Below are positions 51,216-60,100 of a stretch of DNA of 64,000 nucleotides, piece after piece; the first letter of the stretch is position 1; every line of letters begins with the position of its first letter. The notes under the pieces were generated by a model. That model saw nothing but the letters and a program-made list of their open reading frames with translations. It did no database searches and was not told the DNA's origin. A program made the position numbers and the translations under genes. The stretch is from Bacteroidaceae bacterium (GTDB taxonomy: Bacteria; Bacteroidota; Bacteroidia; Bacteroidales; Bacteroidaceae): the NCBI GenBank assembly GCA_017461605.1, contig JAFTXN010000006.1, positions 1-64,000 of the forward strand. The letters are read 5' to 3'.

Positions 51216-52010
51216 ATGCTGACAAAAAATAAGCAGAAGTTCATACGCTCCTTATCCCAAAAGAAAGTCCGCGATACCGAAGGGGTATTCTTGGCAGAAG
51301 GGCCCAAGGTGGTGGGAGAACTGATTGAGAAATTCAAGTGCCGTTACCTATTGGGGACATCTCAGTATTTGGAAAGCAGTTCGGCCGAACTCGTCCGCAG
51401 TTGTGCGATGAGTATTTCTGAAATTATCGAGATCAATGACACACAGTTGTCTCAACTGTCTCTGCAAAAGACGCCACACGATGTGATGGCGGTGTTTGAA
51501 CGGCCGAAAGAAGAGGAATACGATATCTCACAGTGGAAAGAAATCCCCACCCACTCGTTGGCACTTGCACTCGACGATATTCAAGACCCTGGAAACTTGG
51601 GCACAATCATCCGGTTGGCAGATTGGTTCGGCATAGAGCATATCTTCTGTTCGCCTGCCACAGCCGATGCATTCTCCCCCAAAACAGTGCAAGCCACCAT
51701 GGGCGCTTTGGGACGCGTACATTTGCACTACACACCGTTGTCAGCATTTATTCAACAACTGCCGGAGGGTACTCCCATCTACGGAACGTTCTTGGATGGA
51801 GAGAGTCTGTATACGGACAATTTGACATCCCATGGCCTTATCGTAATGGGCAATGAGGGCAACGGCATATCGTCTGACATCGATGCACTATGCACGCACC
51901 GTTTGCTCATTCCCAACTATCCAATCGGACGTTCCACCAGCGAAAGCTTGAATGTGTCTGTGGCAACCGCTATCATTTGTGCAGAATTTCGTCGTAAAAT
52001 GTCTATATAA
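51216..52010 (+). CDS. TrmH/SpoU family RNA 2'-O-methyltransferase
   Basis: Methylates ribose 2'-hydroxyls in tRNA or rRNA with S-adenosylmethionine. An N-terminal RNA-binding domain (QKFIRSLSQKKVRDTEGVFLAEGPKVV) precedes the SpoU fold with its knot: LALDDIQDPGNLGTIIRLADWFGI, VMGNEGNGIS and the closing LIPNYPIGRSTSESLNVSVATAI. Length (264 residues) fits the RNA methyltransferase, TrmH family. The exact RNA site is not known. It is read with the glycosyltransferase gene 11 bp downstream. Confidence 0.93.
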   Translation: MLTKNKQKFIRSLSQKKVRDTEGVFLAEGPKVVGELIEKFKCRYLLGTSQYLESSSAELVRSCAMSISEIIEINDTQLSQLSLQKTPHDVMAVFERPKEEEYDISQWKEIPTHSLALALDDIQDPGNLGTIIRLADWFGIEHIFCSPATADAFSPKTVQATMGALGRVHLHYTPLSAFIQQLPEGTPIYGTFLDGESLYTDNLTSHGLIVMGNEGNGISSDIDALCTHRLLIPNYPIGRSTSESLNVSVATAIICAEFRRKMSI

Positions 52011-52021
52011 AATCTCTCCCA

Positions 52022-53233
52022 ATGAATATGCTCCTACTACATACCGCAGCCTTGGTGACAGCATCTGTCGCCATGTGGGTGTTGTGGGCATGCCGTTGGA
52101 GAGACTACCGACTCCCGAAACTTTGGGGAAAGAAAAATTCAGAAGCACACGAAGAAAATGCAACCTCTGCTGCTATCCACGAAAAAGCCTGCTCGATTAT
52201 CGTTCCGAGCCACAACCAAGCGGAATATCTTGAGAAAAATCTTCCGCAACTGCTCACACAAGATTTTCCGGTCGGTAAATACGAAGTGATTGTGGTAGAC
52301 GAAATTTCAACTGACACCACCCCACAAGTGGTGGAGCGTCTACAACAGGAGTATCCGCATCTGCGCTACACTTACGTACCCCACTCTGCCCGCTTTGTTC
52401 CATTAAGAAAATTGGCCATCACCCTGGGAATACGTGCCGCCCATAGCCCCTGGGTAGTCATCACGCTGCCCGATTGTCAACCCTCCGGTTCCAAATGGCT
52501 GGCCACATTGACCGATCACTTCAGTGAGGATATTGATTTTGTGTTGGGCTATGCCAACTACACTGACGATGGAAGCCCATACGCACGCCGAGCCATCATC
52601 GAACGACTGCATCAGCAATTGTCCTATTGGCAATCCGCCCGACGTGGGAAAGCTACCGGTGGCGATATTTGCCAACTGGCCATACGCAAAGCACACTTCC
52701 TGCAGAACAAAGGCTATGCCCACCATCTGCATCTGCCTTTGGGTGAAGGCGAACTCCTCGTCGACACTTTGGCACTTCCTCACCGCAGCATCTGTGTGCT
52801 TTCTCCCGAAGCCACAATGCTCCAAGAGTTACCCACACAACCATTACTGCAGAACCATCGAGTGCACCAGTGTGAAGTGAAACGGCATCTCAGCCGACGT
52901 GGCCACTGGTTTGAGATGCGCAAAACTATTGCCACATGTAGCATCTTATTCTTCGCTCTCTCAATTTTGTCCGGTGCACTACTGAGCCTTTGGCAGGTAC
53001 TATCAGAAAACCACTATGACACTCGCCAATTGATGTTCGACATACCGACCATCATACTCCTTTTCCTCTCCATCTTCATCCCGTTGCGGTTACACCGCAC
53101 TTGTACGCAAACTTTGGGCGAGCGTTCTTTCGGTTTCTATCTGCTGCACCACGCATTGTGGCAACCACTCCGCCAATACGGATATAGATGGCAGCGCTGG
53201 TTAAGCCGAAAGGAATTTGTGCGCAAGGTGTGA
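52022..53233 (+). CDS. Glycosyltransferase family 2 membrane protein
   Basis: A GT2 enzyme anchored in the inner membrane. An N-terminal hydrophobic helix (LLHTAALVTASVAMWVLWAC) is followed by the GT-A domain: CSIIVPSHNQAEYLEKNL, VIVVDEISTDTTPQVVERL and LPDCQPSGSKWL in the place of a DxD-like motif. Two further helices near residues 300-360 may anchor the C-terminus. It uses an activated sugar to build a surface glycan or glycolipid; acceptor and sugar are unknown. It starts 11 bp after the methyltransferase gene. Confidence 0.85.
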   Translation: MNMLLLHTAALVTASVAMWVLWACRWRDYRLPKLWGKKNSEAHEENATSAAIHEKACSIIVPSHNQAEYLEKNLPQLLTQDFPVGKYEVIVVDEISTDTTPQVVERLQQEYPHLRYTYVPHSARFVPLRKLAITLGIRAAHSPWVVITLPDCQPSGSKWLATLTDHFSEDIDFVLGYANYTDDGSPYARRAIIERLHQQLSYWQSARRGKATGGDICQLAIRKAHFLQNKGYAHHLHLPLGEGELLVDTLALPHRSICVLSPEATMLQELPTQPLLQNHRVHQCEVKRHLSRRGHWFEMRKTIATCSILFFALSILSGALLSLWQVLSENHYDTRQLMFDIPTIILLFLSIFIPLRLHRTCTQTLGERSFGFYLLHHALWQPLRQYGYRWQRWLSRKEFVRKV

Positions 53234-53400
53234 TTACATCTTTTATTGTATGACATTCAAATCCATCTTAATGACACAACAAAATAATTTTACAGAATAT
53301 AAACTAAGGAAGTCCAATAGCAATCCTCTCAAGGGTTTCCGTTGCCCTCTGTCACCTGCTAAAAGATGCTAAGGCTGTTGGCAAATTCATAGGGATTTTA

Positions 53401-53408
53401 TAAATTTG
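53401..53408 (+). promoter_or_regulatory. Promoter of the bamD-rpoZ operon
   Basis: TAAATTTG, 10 bp before the ATG at 53419. An upstream TTGG at 53378 lies about 19 bases before it, at the place of the -33 element. Confidence 0.65.
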
Positions 53409-53418
53409 CAGCCAAATT

Positions 53419-54252
53419 ATGCTTATGAGTTATCGTGCATTGACTGCCATTTGTGGCATCGCCTTGTGTATGCTCGCTGCTTGCAGTGACTACAACAAGG
53501 TACTGAAGACATCGGACTACGGCTTGAAATATGAAGTAGCCAAACAGTGTTACGCGGAGGGTGAATACAACCGCGCTTCGGTGCTGCTACGTGAAGTCAT
53601 TGCGATGCTCAAAGGTACGGAAGATGGTGAAGCCAGCCTTTTTCTGCTTGGAATGAGTTCGTATAAAGCAGAGAACTATGACGCTGCAGCTGAAGTCTTC
53701 AAGAAATACTACGAAAGCTATCCGCGTGGTATCTATGCCGAGGAAGCACATTTCTACTCGGGACTCTCGCTTTACCACAACACCCCCGAGCCCAAATTGG
53801 ACCAGACGGCAACCTATCAGGCACTGACTGAATTTCAGAATTTCTTGGAAGAATATCCCAATAGTTCCTACAATGAAGAGGCACAACGCCTCATCTTTGA
53901 CTTGCAGGACAAACTTGTGGAAAAGGAGTACCTGAACGCAAAAATGTATTATGACCTTGGGGCGTACTTCGGCAATTGCACCAATGGCGGCAGCAATTAT
54001 CAAGCTTGTATCGTTACTGCACAAAATGCCATTAGCGACTATCCTTTCTCTTCAAGACGCGAAGACTTCGCCATCTTGATACTTAAAGCAAAATTTGACT
54101 TGGCTGCACAAAGCGTACAAGAGAAGCAAGAGGAGCGCTACCATAACGCCATCGATGAGTATTACGGATTTTGTAACGAATATCCCGAATCGAAATTTAT
54201 GCCACAGGCCAAGGCTATGTATGAGAAGGCTAAACGATACGTAGAGAATTGA
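53419..54252 (+). CDS. bamD: Outer membrane protein assembly factor BamD
   Basis: A periplasmic lipoprotein of the beta-barrel assembly machine, which receives outer-membrane proteins and passes them to BamA. The signal ends in a lipobox LAAC (MLMSYRALTAICGIALCMLAAC), then several tetratricopeptide repeats (YNRASVLLREVI, EASLFLLGMSSYKAENYDAAAEVFKKYYESYP and so on). Length (277 residues) is normal. A second ATG at 53425 is possible as the start. The neighbours rpoZ and DUF4293 keep an order usual in this phylum. Promoter at 53401 has the same 15-base context as that of the ftsZ-like gene. Confidence 0.93.
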   Translation: MLMSYRALTAICGIALCMLAACSDYNKVLKTSDYGLKYEVAKQCYAEGEYNRASVLLREVIAMLKGTEDGEASLFLLGMSSYKAENYDAAAEVFKKYYESYPRGIYAEEAHFYSGLSLYHNTPEPKLDQTATYQALTEFQNFLEEYPNSSYNEEAQRLIFDLQDKLVEKEYLNAKMYYDLGAYFGNCTNGGSNYQACIVTAQNAISDYPFSSRREDFAILILKAKFDLAAQSVQEKQEERYHNAIDEYYGFCNEYPESKFMPQAKAMYEKAKRYVEN

Positions 54253-54372
54253 ACTGAGCCACCAAAAGCGCATCTTCTAATTTCCTAAAAGCCTACTTTC
54301 ATTTTCACCAAGGCCTATCTAATTTCAGCAAGAAAGAATAAAAATACACATATAATATATATATAATAAGCT

Positions 54373-54720
54373 ATGGACTACAAGAAAACCAAAGCACCCA
54401 ACAACACTGTTACGCATAACCTCATGGATTTTTGCGAAGAGACAGGTAATGTTTACGAAAGCGTGGTAATCATGTCGAAACGCGCCAACCAGATTTCCGC
54501 AAAGATGAAAGAAGACCTTTCGCGCAAGCTGAAGGAATTTGCATCGGGCACTGACAATCTGGAAGAAACGTTCGAAAACCGCGAACAGATTGAGATCTCA
54601 CGTTACTACGAGACATTGCCCAAACCCACGCTCATCGCAGCCGAGGAGTTCAGAAACGACAAGATCTACTTCCGCAATCCGTCTAAGGAAAAGGACAAAA
54701 TCAACAACGAACTCTTATGA
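54373..54720 (+). CDS. rpoZ: RNA polymerase omega subunit, Bacteroidota type
   Basis: A 115-residue protein with the Bacteroidota omega pattern: MDYKKTKAPNNTVTHNLMDF, GNVYESVVIMSKRANQISAKMKEDLSRKLKEF and a charged C-terminal tail. Omega helps assemble and stabilise RNA polymerase. The gene lies after bamD and overlaps the start of the DUF4293 gene in an ATGA, so coupling is likely. The 120-bp gap before it is AT-rich with a run of AT dinucleotides. Confidence 0.85.
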   Translation: MDYKKTKAPNNTVTHNLMDFCEETGNVYESVVIMSKRANQISAKMKEDLSRKLKEFASGTDNLEETFENREQIEISRYYETLPKPTLIAAEEFRNDKIYFRNPSKEKDKINNELL

Positions 54721-55178
54721 TACAACGTATCCAGAGCGTCTATCTGTTTCTAGCTGCGTTGTGCTCAGCGTTGTGCTTCGGTCTTAACTTTGCCGGATGG
54801 GAGAATAATTCTCAGACCATAGGCATCAATGCTTGCAGAGTGGGTGGCCATTGCTGCGAAAGCGTCGCCGGTCATCCTTGGGGCATCATGTTTTTCACAG
54901 TGCTCAGTGTTGTTTTGTCGTTGTGGGCCATATTCACTTATAAGAATCGCAGAAAACAAATGCGAATGGCCAAAGCCGTCATTTGGATGGTATTGCTCAA
55001 CTACATCGCGATAGGCACGTATACTTACACCTACTTCACGCGCTTGTCTGCGGGTGCCGCACTTGATATCCAACCGGGTATTGCATTGCCACTGCTCACA
55101 GCCATCTTTGCCTTCTTGGCCTATCGTGGCATACACAGAGACGATGAACTGGTGCGATCGGCAGACCGAATTCGTTAA
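54717..55178 (+). CDS. DUF4293 family membrane protein
   Basis: A 153-residue inner-membrane protein with four hydrophobic helices. It starts MIQRIQSVYLFLAALCSALCFGL, the usual opening of DUF4293 proteins, followed by a short extracytoplasmic loop with two cysteines, WGIMFFTVLSVVLSLWAIFTY, the KNRRKQMRMAK turn and two more helices. Function is not known. It is the third gene of the bamD-rpoZ operon, an order common in Bacteroidota. Confidence 0.88.
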   Translation: MIQRIQSVYLFLAALCSALCFGLNFAGWENNSQTIGINACRVGGHCCESVAGHPWGIMFFTVLSVVLSLWAIFTYKNRRKQMRMAKAVIWMVLLNYIAIGTYTYTYFTRLSAGAALDIQPGIALPLLTAIFAFLAYRGIHRDDELVRSADRIR

Positions 55179-55210
55179 AGGAGAAGTATCATCACAAAAC
55201 AAGCATAAGC

Positions 55211-55633
55211 ATGTCTCTCAACAAAGTAATGCTGATTGGCAACGTGGGCAAAGATCCCGAAGTGCGTTACATCGAAGCCGGTGTAGCTACTGCTACCGTA
55301 AGCCTCGCTACCTCCACTCCCGGATATACACTGCCCAGCGGCACACAGGTGCCCGAGCGCACCGAATGGCATCGTGTTCTGCTGTTTAGACGCCTGGCAG
55401 AAATCGTGGAACGCTACGTACACAAAGGCGACAAGCTCTACATCGAAGGTTCCTTGCGTACACGCAGTTACACTGACAAATTGGGAAAAACGAAATACGT
55501 TACCGAAATTTGGGCTGAGAATATGGAAATGCTGACACCGCGTGCTGCCTCACAAACTGCGCAACCGGCTACTACAGCCCCCACTACATCGACAGCATTG
55601 CCAAACGAAGATGATGATAAGTGCCCCTTTTGA
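55211..55633 (+). CDS. ssb: Single-stranded DNA-binding protein
   Basis: An OB-fold protein of 140 residues that coats single-stranded DNA during replication and repair. The N-terminus reads SLNKVMLIGNVGKDPEVRY, followed by TEWHRVLLFRRLAEIVERYVHKGDKLYIEGSLRTRSY. The tail is Ala/Thr-rich and ends DDDKCPF, the acidic motif with final phenylalanine that recruits partner proteins. Length is on the short side of the usual 150-180 residues because of a brief linker. It starts 32 bp after DUF4293. Confidence 0.93.
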   Translation: MSLNKVMLIGNVGKDPEVRYIEAGVATATVSLATSTPGYTLPSGTQVPERTEWHRVLLFRRLAEIVERYVHKGDKLYIEGSLRTRSYTDKLGKTKYVTEIWAENMEMLTPRAASQTAQPATTAPTTSTALPNEDDDKCPF

Positions 55634-55659
55634 CACCCACAAGAGCACATGACAGATAC

Positions 55660-55717
55660 TAGGAGTTTATGAGTCTGTTCGGAACAAAGTATTCCCACAC
55701 AGTCTCTTAAACTCCTA
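55660..55717. terminator. Long inverted repeat after ssb
   Basis: The 19-base arms 55660-55678 and 55699-55717 pair with two mismatches around a 20-base loop. The arm ends read TAGGAGTTTA and TAAACTCCTA. There is no clean T-run, so it could be a terminator, a processing site or a binding site. Confidence 0.45.
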
Positions 55718-55811
55718 AACATTTTACATCGGACATACGTTCTGTACCAGGACTTTTATCCTATCGCACTCCTCTCCCACCTCACTCTGTCCCCAAACAA
55801 GCATACTTCCA

Positions 55812-56486
55812 ATGCCACTGCTGAAACACATCACACTGCCACACTTTCACTTTGCCCTTTGGGAAATAGAGGAAACAGAAGAGGGACTCTTGGCCCTACT
55901 GCCCTCATCGCTCCGTCAACATTACGACCAACAATTGCAGACACTGAAGCACAACAGACGTCGCACGGAATGGTTGGCAGCACGAGTGATAACGCATTAT
56001 TGTATGGGTATCACAACTCCCATCAGCTATCACGAAGACGGCAGCCCTTTTCTGGAAGAAAGCACCCTGCATATCAGTCTGTCACATTCGGATAACCGAG
56101 TAGCCGTAGCAATTGCAGAACATCCCGTGGGAGTAGACATCGAATTCATCACCGAGAGAGCCTATCGCCTGCGTAGCCGTTTTCTTACTCCGGAAGAACA
56201 AGTAAAAATGTCTTTCACCCTCAACAACACCGACGAAACAACCGGCTGTGTTTGGGCATGGAGTGCCAAAGAAGCTGCATTCAAGTATTTTTCTCAAACA
56301 AAGCCACTAAAACTACTGACAGACATCTGTTTAACAGGAGTAAGAGGGAACATCATCACCCTACAATCAATGCATGAAGATGTATGCTCTACAGCCGTAT
56401 TCACACACGATGGTTTTGCCATTGCCGTAACATTGAACAAAGACGCGACAACAACCTGCGAAAATCTTCTACGCGCTTTTCAGTAA
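55812..56486 (+). CDS. 4'-phosphopantetheinyl transferase superfamily protein
   Basis: Transfers phosphopantetheine from coenzyme A to carrier proteins. The Sfp-type fold is seen in HISLSHSDNRVAVAIAEHPVGVDIEFI, which holds the magnesium-binding aspartate and glutamate, and in WAWSAKEAAFKYF, the conserved WxxKEA motif. Length (224 residues) fits the Sfp class. The carrier it modifies (fatty acid ACP or a secondary product synthase) cannot be told. It stands between ssb and ruvA. Confidence 0.88.
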   Translation: MPLLKHITLPHFHFALWEIEETEEGLLALLPSSLRQHYDQQLQTLKHNRRRTEWLAARVITHYCMGITTPISYHEDGSPFLEESTLHISLSHSDNRVAVAIAEHPVGVDIEFITERAYRLRSRFLTPEEQVKMSFTLNNTDETTGCVWAWSAKEAAFKYFSQTKPLKLLTDICLTGVRGNIITLQSMHEDVCSTAVFTHDGFAIAVTLNKDATTTCENLLRAFQ

Positions 56487-56554
56487 GAGGATACAATAAA
56501 AAAACGTTTTCTTCGTTTTCTTAAAGATATAAAACGCCAAAATAGTTTTCAACC

Positions 56555-57154
56555 ATGATTGAATATATTCGCGGAAACATCGACGAACTCACTCCCACCG
56601 AAGCTGTCATCGAAGCACACGGAGTGGGCTATCTGCTCAACATATCGCTCAACACCTACTCGGCATTGCAAGGCAAATCAGAAGGCAAACTTTATGTCTA
56701 TGAATCCATTCGTGAAGATGCCTACCAGCTCTTTGGTTTTTTCAACAAGGCCGAACGAATGCTGTTCATACAGCTCGTCAGTGTTTCGGGAGTGGGTGGT
56801 CAGACGGCTCGCATGATATTGTCCGCTTTCACACCCGCCGAGTTGGCCAACATCATCCGTACAGAAAATGCCGGAATGCTGAAGAGTGTAAAGGGCATTG
56901 GTCCCAAGGCTGCTCAACGCATCATCGTAGAACTGAAAGACAAGATTTCGTTGGAATACGAAGTCGGTACAGACCGCAGCAATGCATCTGCGGAAATCGG
57001 TGCTCCTCGCGAAATCGTGGAAGAGGCCGTAGCAGCACTTACTATGTTGGGATTTCCGCCTGCTCCTACTCAGAAAACAGTGCTGCACATCGTCAAGGAA
57101 AATCCCTCATTGAGTGTCGAGCAAATCATCAAGGCCGCCCTGAAAATGCTCTAA
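56555..57154 (+). CDS. ruvA: Holliday junction DNA helicase subunit RuvA
   Basis: The junction-binding subunit that guides RuvB in branch migration. The protein has the OB-fold start MIEYIRGNIDELTPTEAVIEAHGVGYLL, the two helix-hairpin-helix motifs (VSGVGGQTARMIL and VKGIGPKAAQRIIVELKDKI) and a C-terminal domain (AVAALTMLGFPPAPTQK). Length (199 residues) is normal. Its position directly before sprA is a well-known Bacteroidota arrangement. Confidence 0.96.
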   Translation: MIEYIRGNIDELTPTEAVIEAHGVGYLLNISLNTYSALQGKSEGKLYVYESIREDAYQLFGFFNKAERMLFIQLVSVSGVGGQTARMILSAFTPAELANIIRTENAGMLKSVKGIGPKAAQRIIVELKDKISLEYEVGTDRSNASAEIGAPREIVEEAVAALTMLGFPPAPTQKTVLHIVKENPSLSVEQIIKAALKML

Positions 57155-57182
57155 CTTCAGAGGAAAACCATAACCTTATATC

Positions 57183-60100
57183 ATGTTTCAGAAACCCTAT
57201 CGCAAAATCTACGTCCTCTTCTGTGCCGTGCTGACAGTTTTGTTAGCATCGGCTACGCAGACACGCCGTCATTTTGCCCTTGTTTCCGAAACACCCCAAA
57301 ATGAGGCTCCACAATCCTCCATCACACCACCGACCACAAGCGACACACTGAAACCGCGTTTCAACGTGGCCACCACCACTGTGCAACAAGAGGATGAGCA
57401 TCCACACTCCGCTGATTTGCGCCAGCCCGAGAACCTGAAAACCGAAGTCTACTATGATGAAGTGGCCGGTGTGTACCGCCTCGGCACAAAGTTGGGTGAC
57501 GACTTTTTGGAAACACCTTTCCTGATGTCACCCGAACAATACAACGAGTGGGAAATGCAACGCAGTCTTCGTTCCTACTTCCGCGACAAAAATGCGGAAG
57601 AATATAAGGCCAAAGGAAAGGACAAGTTCGACTTCACCAATATGCACTTCGACCTTGGCCCTGCCAATAAAATTTTCGGTCCCGGCGGTGTACGCATCAC
57701 TACACGAGGTTCGGCCGAACTGAAGATTGGTGCCAACACTCGCTTTGTGGACAACCCATCATTGGCACAGCGCAACCGTCGCGTGTTTGGCTTCGATTTT
57801 AATGAAAAAATCAATCTTAGCGTCACCGGTAAGGTGGGCGACAAGGTGAACCTCGATTTCAATTACAATTCTGAAGCCACTTTCAATTTCGACACTCAGA
57901 ATCTGAAGCTTCGCTACGAAGGTAAGGAAGACGAAATCATCAAGCTCATCGAAGCCGGTAATGTTTCGATGCCCACCAACTCCTCACTCATCCGCGGTGC
58001 CTCATCTTTGTTCGGCATACGCACCGATTTGCAATTCGGCAAACTGAAGTTGCAAACAGTGATTTCGCAGAAGAAATCCAGCAGCCAAAGTGTCAGTTCC
58101 AACGGAGGCGTTCAGCTCACAGACTTCGAATTTTCGGCAGCCGATTATGAGGAGAACAAACACTTCTATCTCGCCCACTACTTCCGCGACCATTATGACG
58201 AAAATATGGCGCAGCTCCCCAATATCCTCTCCGGTGTTACGTTCAACCGCGTCGAGATTTGGGTAACCAACAAGACCGGAGCTACTACCAATACGCGCAA
58301 CATTGTGGCTTTTGCCGACCTGGGTGAAAACAACAAAATTGGCAACAGCATGTGGCAAGCCGGTACTTCGGACGTTCCGGAGAACAATGCCAACAATCTA
58401 TATACCACATTGACAACTCAGTTGGTCGGAGCCAGAGATATCTCACAGGCCACTCCAATACTTGATGCCACAGGGATGGAAGGAGGAACCGACTACGAAA
58501 AATTGGAAAATGCACGTTTGCTCTCCCCCTCCGAATATACCCTTAACAAGAGCCTCGGTTACGTTTCGCTGAAACAGACATTGCAAACCGATCAAGTGCT
58601 TGCCATCGCTTTCGAATACACTTATCGCGGACAGACCTACCAAGTGGGAGAATTTTCCACCGATATCAAAGACAACAAGTCCGCACTGTTTGTCAAAGCA
58701 CTCAAGAACACGGCTTGTACACCCAAGATGGCCAACTGGCACTTGATGATGCGCAACGTCTACTCCCTCGGAGCTACTTCCATACAGAAAGAGAAGTTCC
58801 GTCTTGACATCAAGATACTCAGTGATACCACAGGTGTATATCTCTCTTACCTACCCGAGCCCTTGTTGAAAGACAAGAAAATCATTGCCTTGTTGGGCCT
58901 GGACCGTTTGGATAACAACAACAAACACAATCCTAATGGTTATTTCGATTACGTAAGCGGTTACACCATCGACCCGAGCACAGGCCGCGTATTCTTCCCC
59001 GTGGCCGAACCTTTTGGCGAGTATATGCGCAACGCTATCGGCAGCGATGCAATTGCCGATAAGTATGTGTATGAAGAGTTGTACGACTCCACGAAAACCA
59101 TCGCCAAACAAATTGCAGAGAAAAACAAGTACGTGATTTCCGGACACTACAAAGCAACACGCAACGATGAGATCCAGTTGGGTGCCATGAACATTCCGCA
59201 AGGTTCGGTGGTGGTTACTGCCGGCGGACAAACGCTTTCGGAAGGTTCGGACTACACCGTTGATTATTATTCGGGCATCGTGCGAATTCTCAACAAGAGT
59301 CTTTTGGATGCCGGCACTCCCATCAACGTAAGCCTGGAGAGCGATACCGATTATGGTATGCAACGCAAGACTATGTTCGGTCTGAACTGGCAATACGATT
59401 TCTCAAAGGACTTCCAAGTGGGTGGTACATTTATGCACCTGGGTGAGAAGCCGCTTACCACAAAAGTAGCCATGGGAAGCGAGCCAATCAACAACACTAT
59501 TTGGGGTCTGAACTTGGCATGGAAGAAACAGAGTCAATGGCTGACCAACCTGCTTGACAAAATTCCGCTACTCGAATGCACAGCTCCCAGTAGCATCAAT
59601 TTCACCGCCGATTTTGCACAACTGATTGCCGGTAAGAACAAGGGAGCACAAGGCAATGCTTCCTACATTGACGACTTCGAGAACACAAAGAGCGAAATCG
59701 ACATCAGTATTCCATCTGAGTGGGTGTTGAGTTCCTGCCCCTCACTCTTCCCCGAATCGAAATACACCAACGATGTGCGCTACGGCTACAACCGTGCCCG
59801 TTTGGCGTGGTACTACATCGACCCCTTGTTTACCCGCCGTTCGTCTTCGCTCACACCCGGACACATCAAGAGCGACCTCAAACAGCTGTCCGATCCCTAC
59901 GTGCGCGAAGTGTATATGAATGAGCTGTTCCCCAATAAGCAAATCAACTATCGGGAAGCCAGCACACTGAATGTGCTCAACTTGGCCTACTATCCCGATG
60001 AACGTGGTCCCTACAACCTTGACCCATCGCTCGATGCCAATGGTCGGCTTTCCAATCCGCAAAGCCGATGGGGCGGAATGATGCGAAAGCTGGAAACAAG

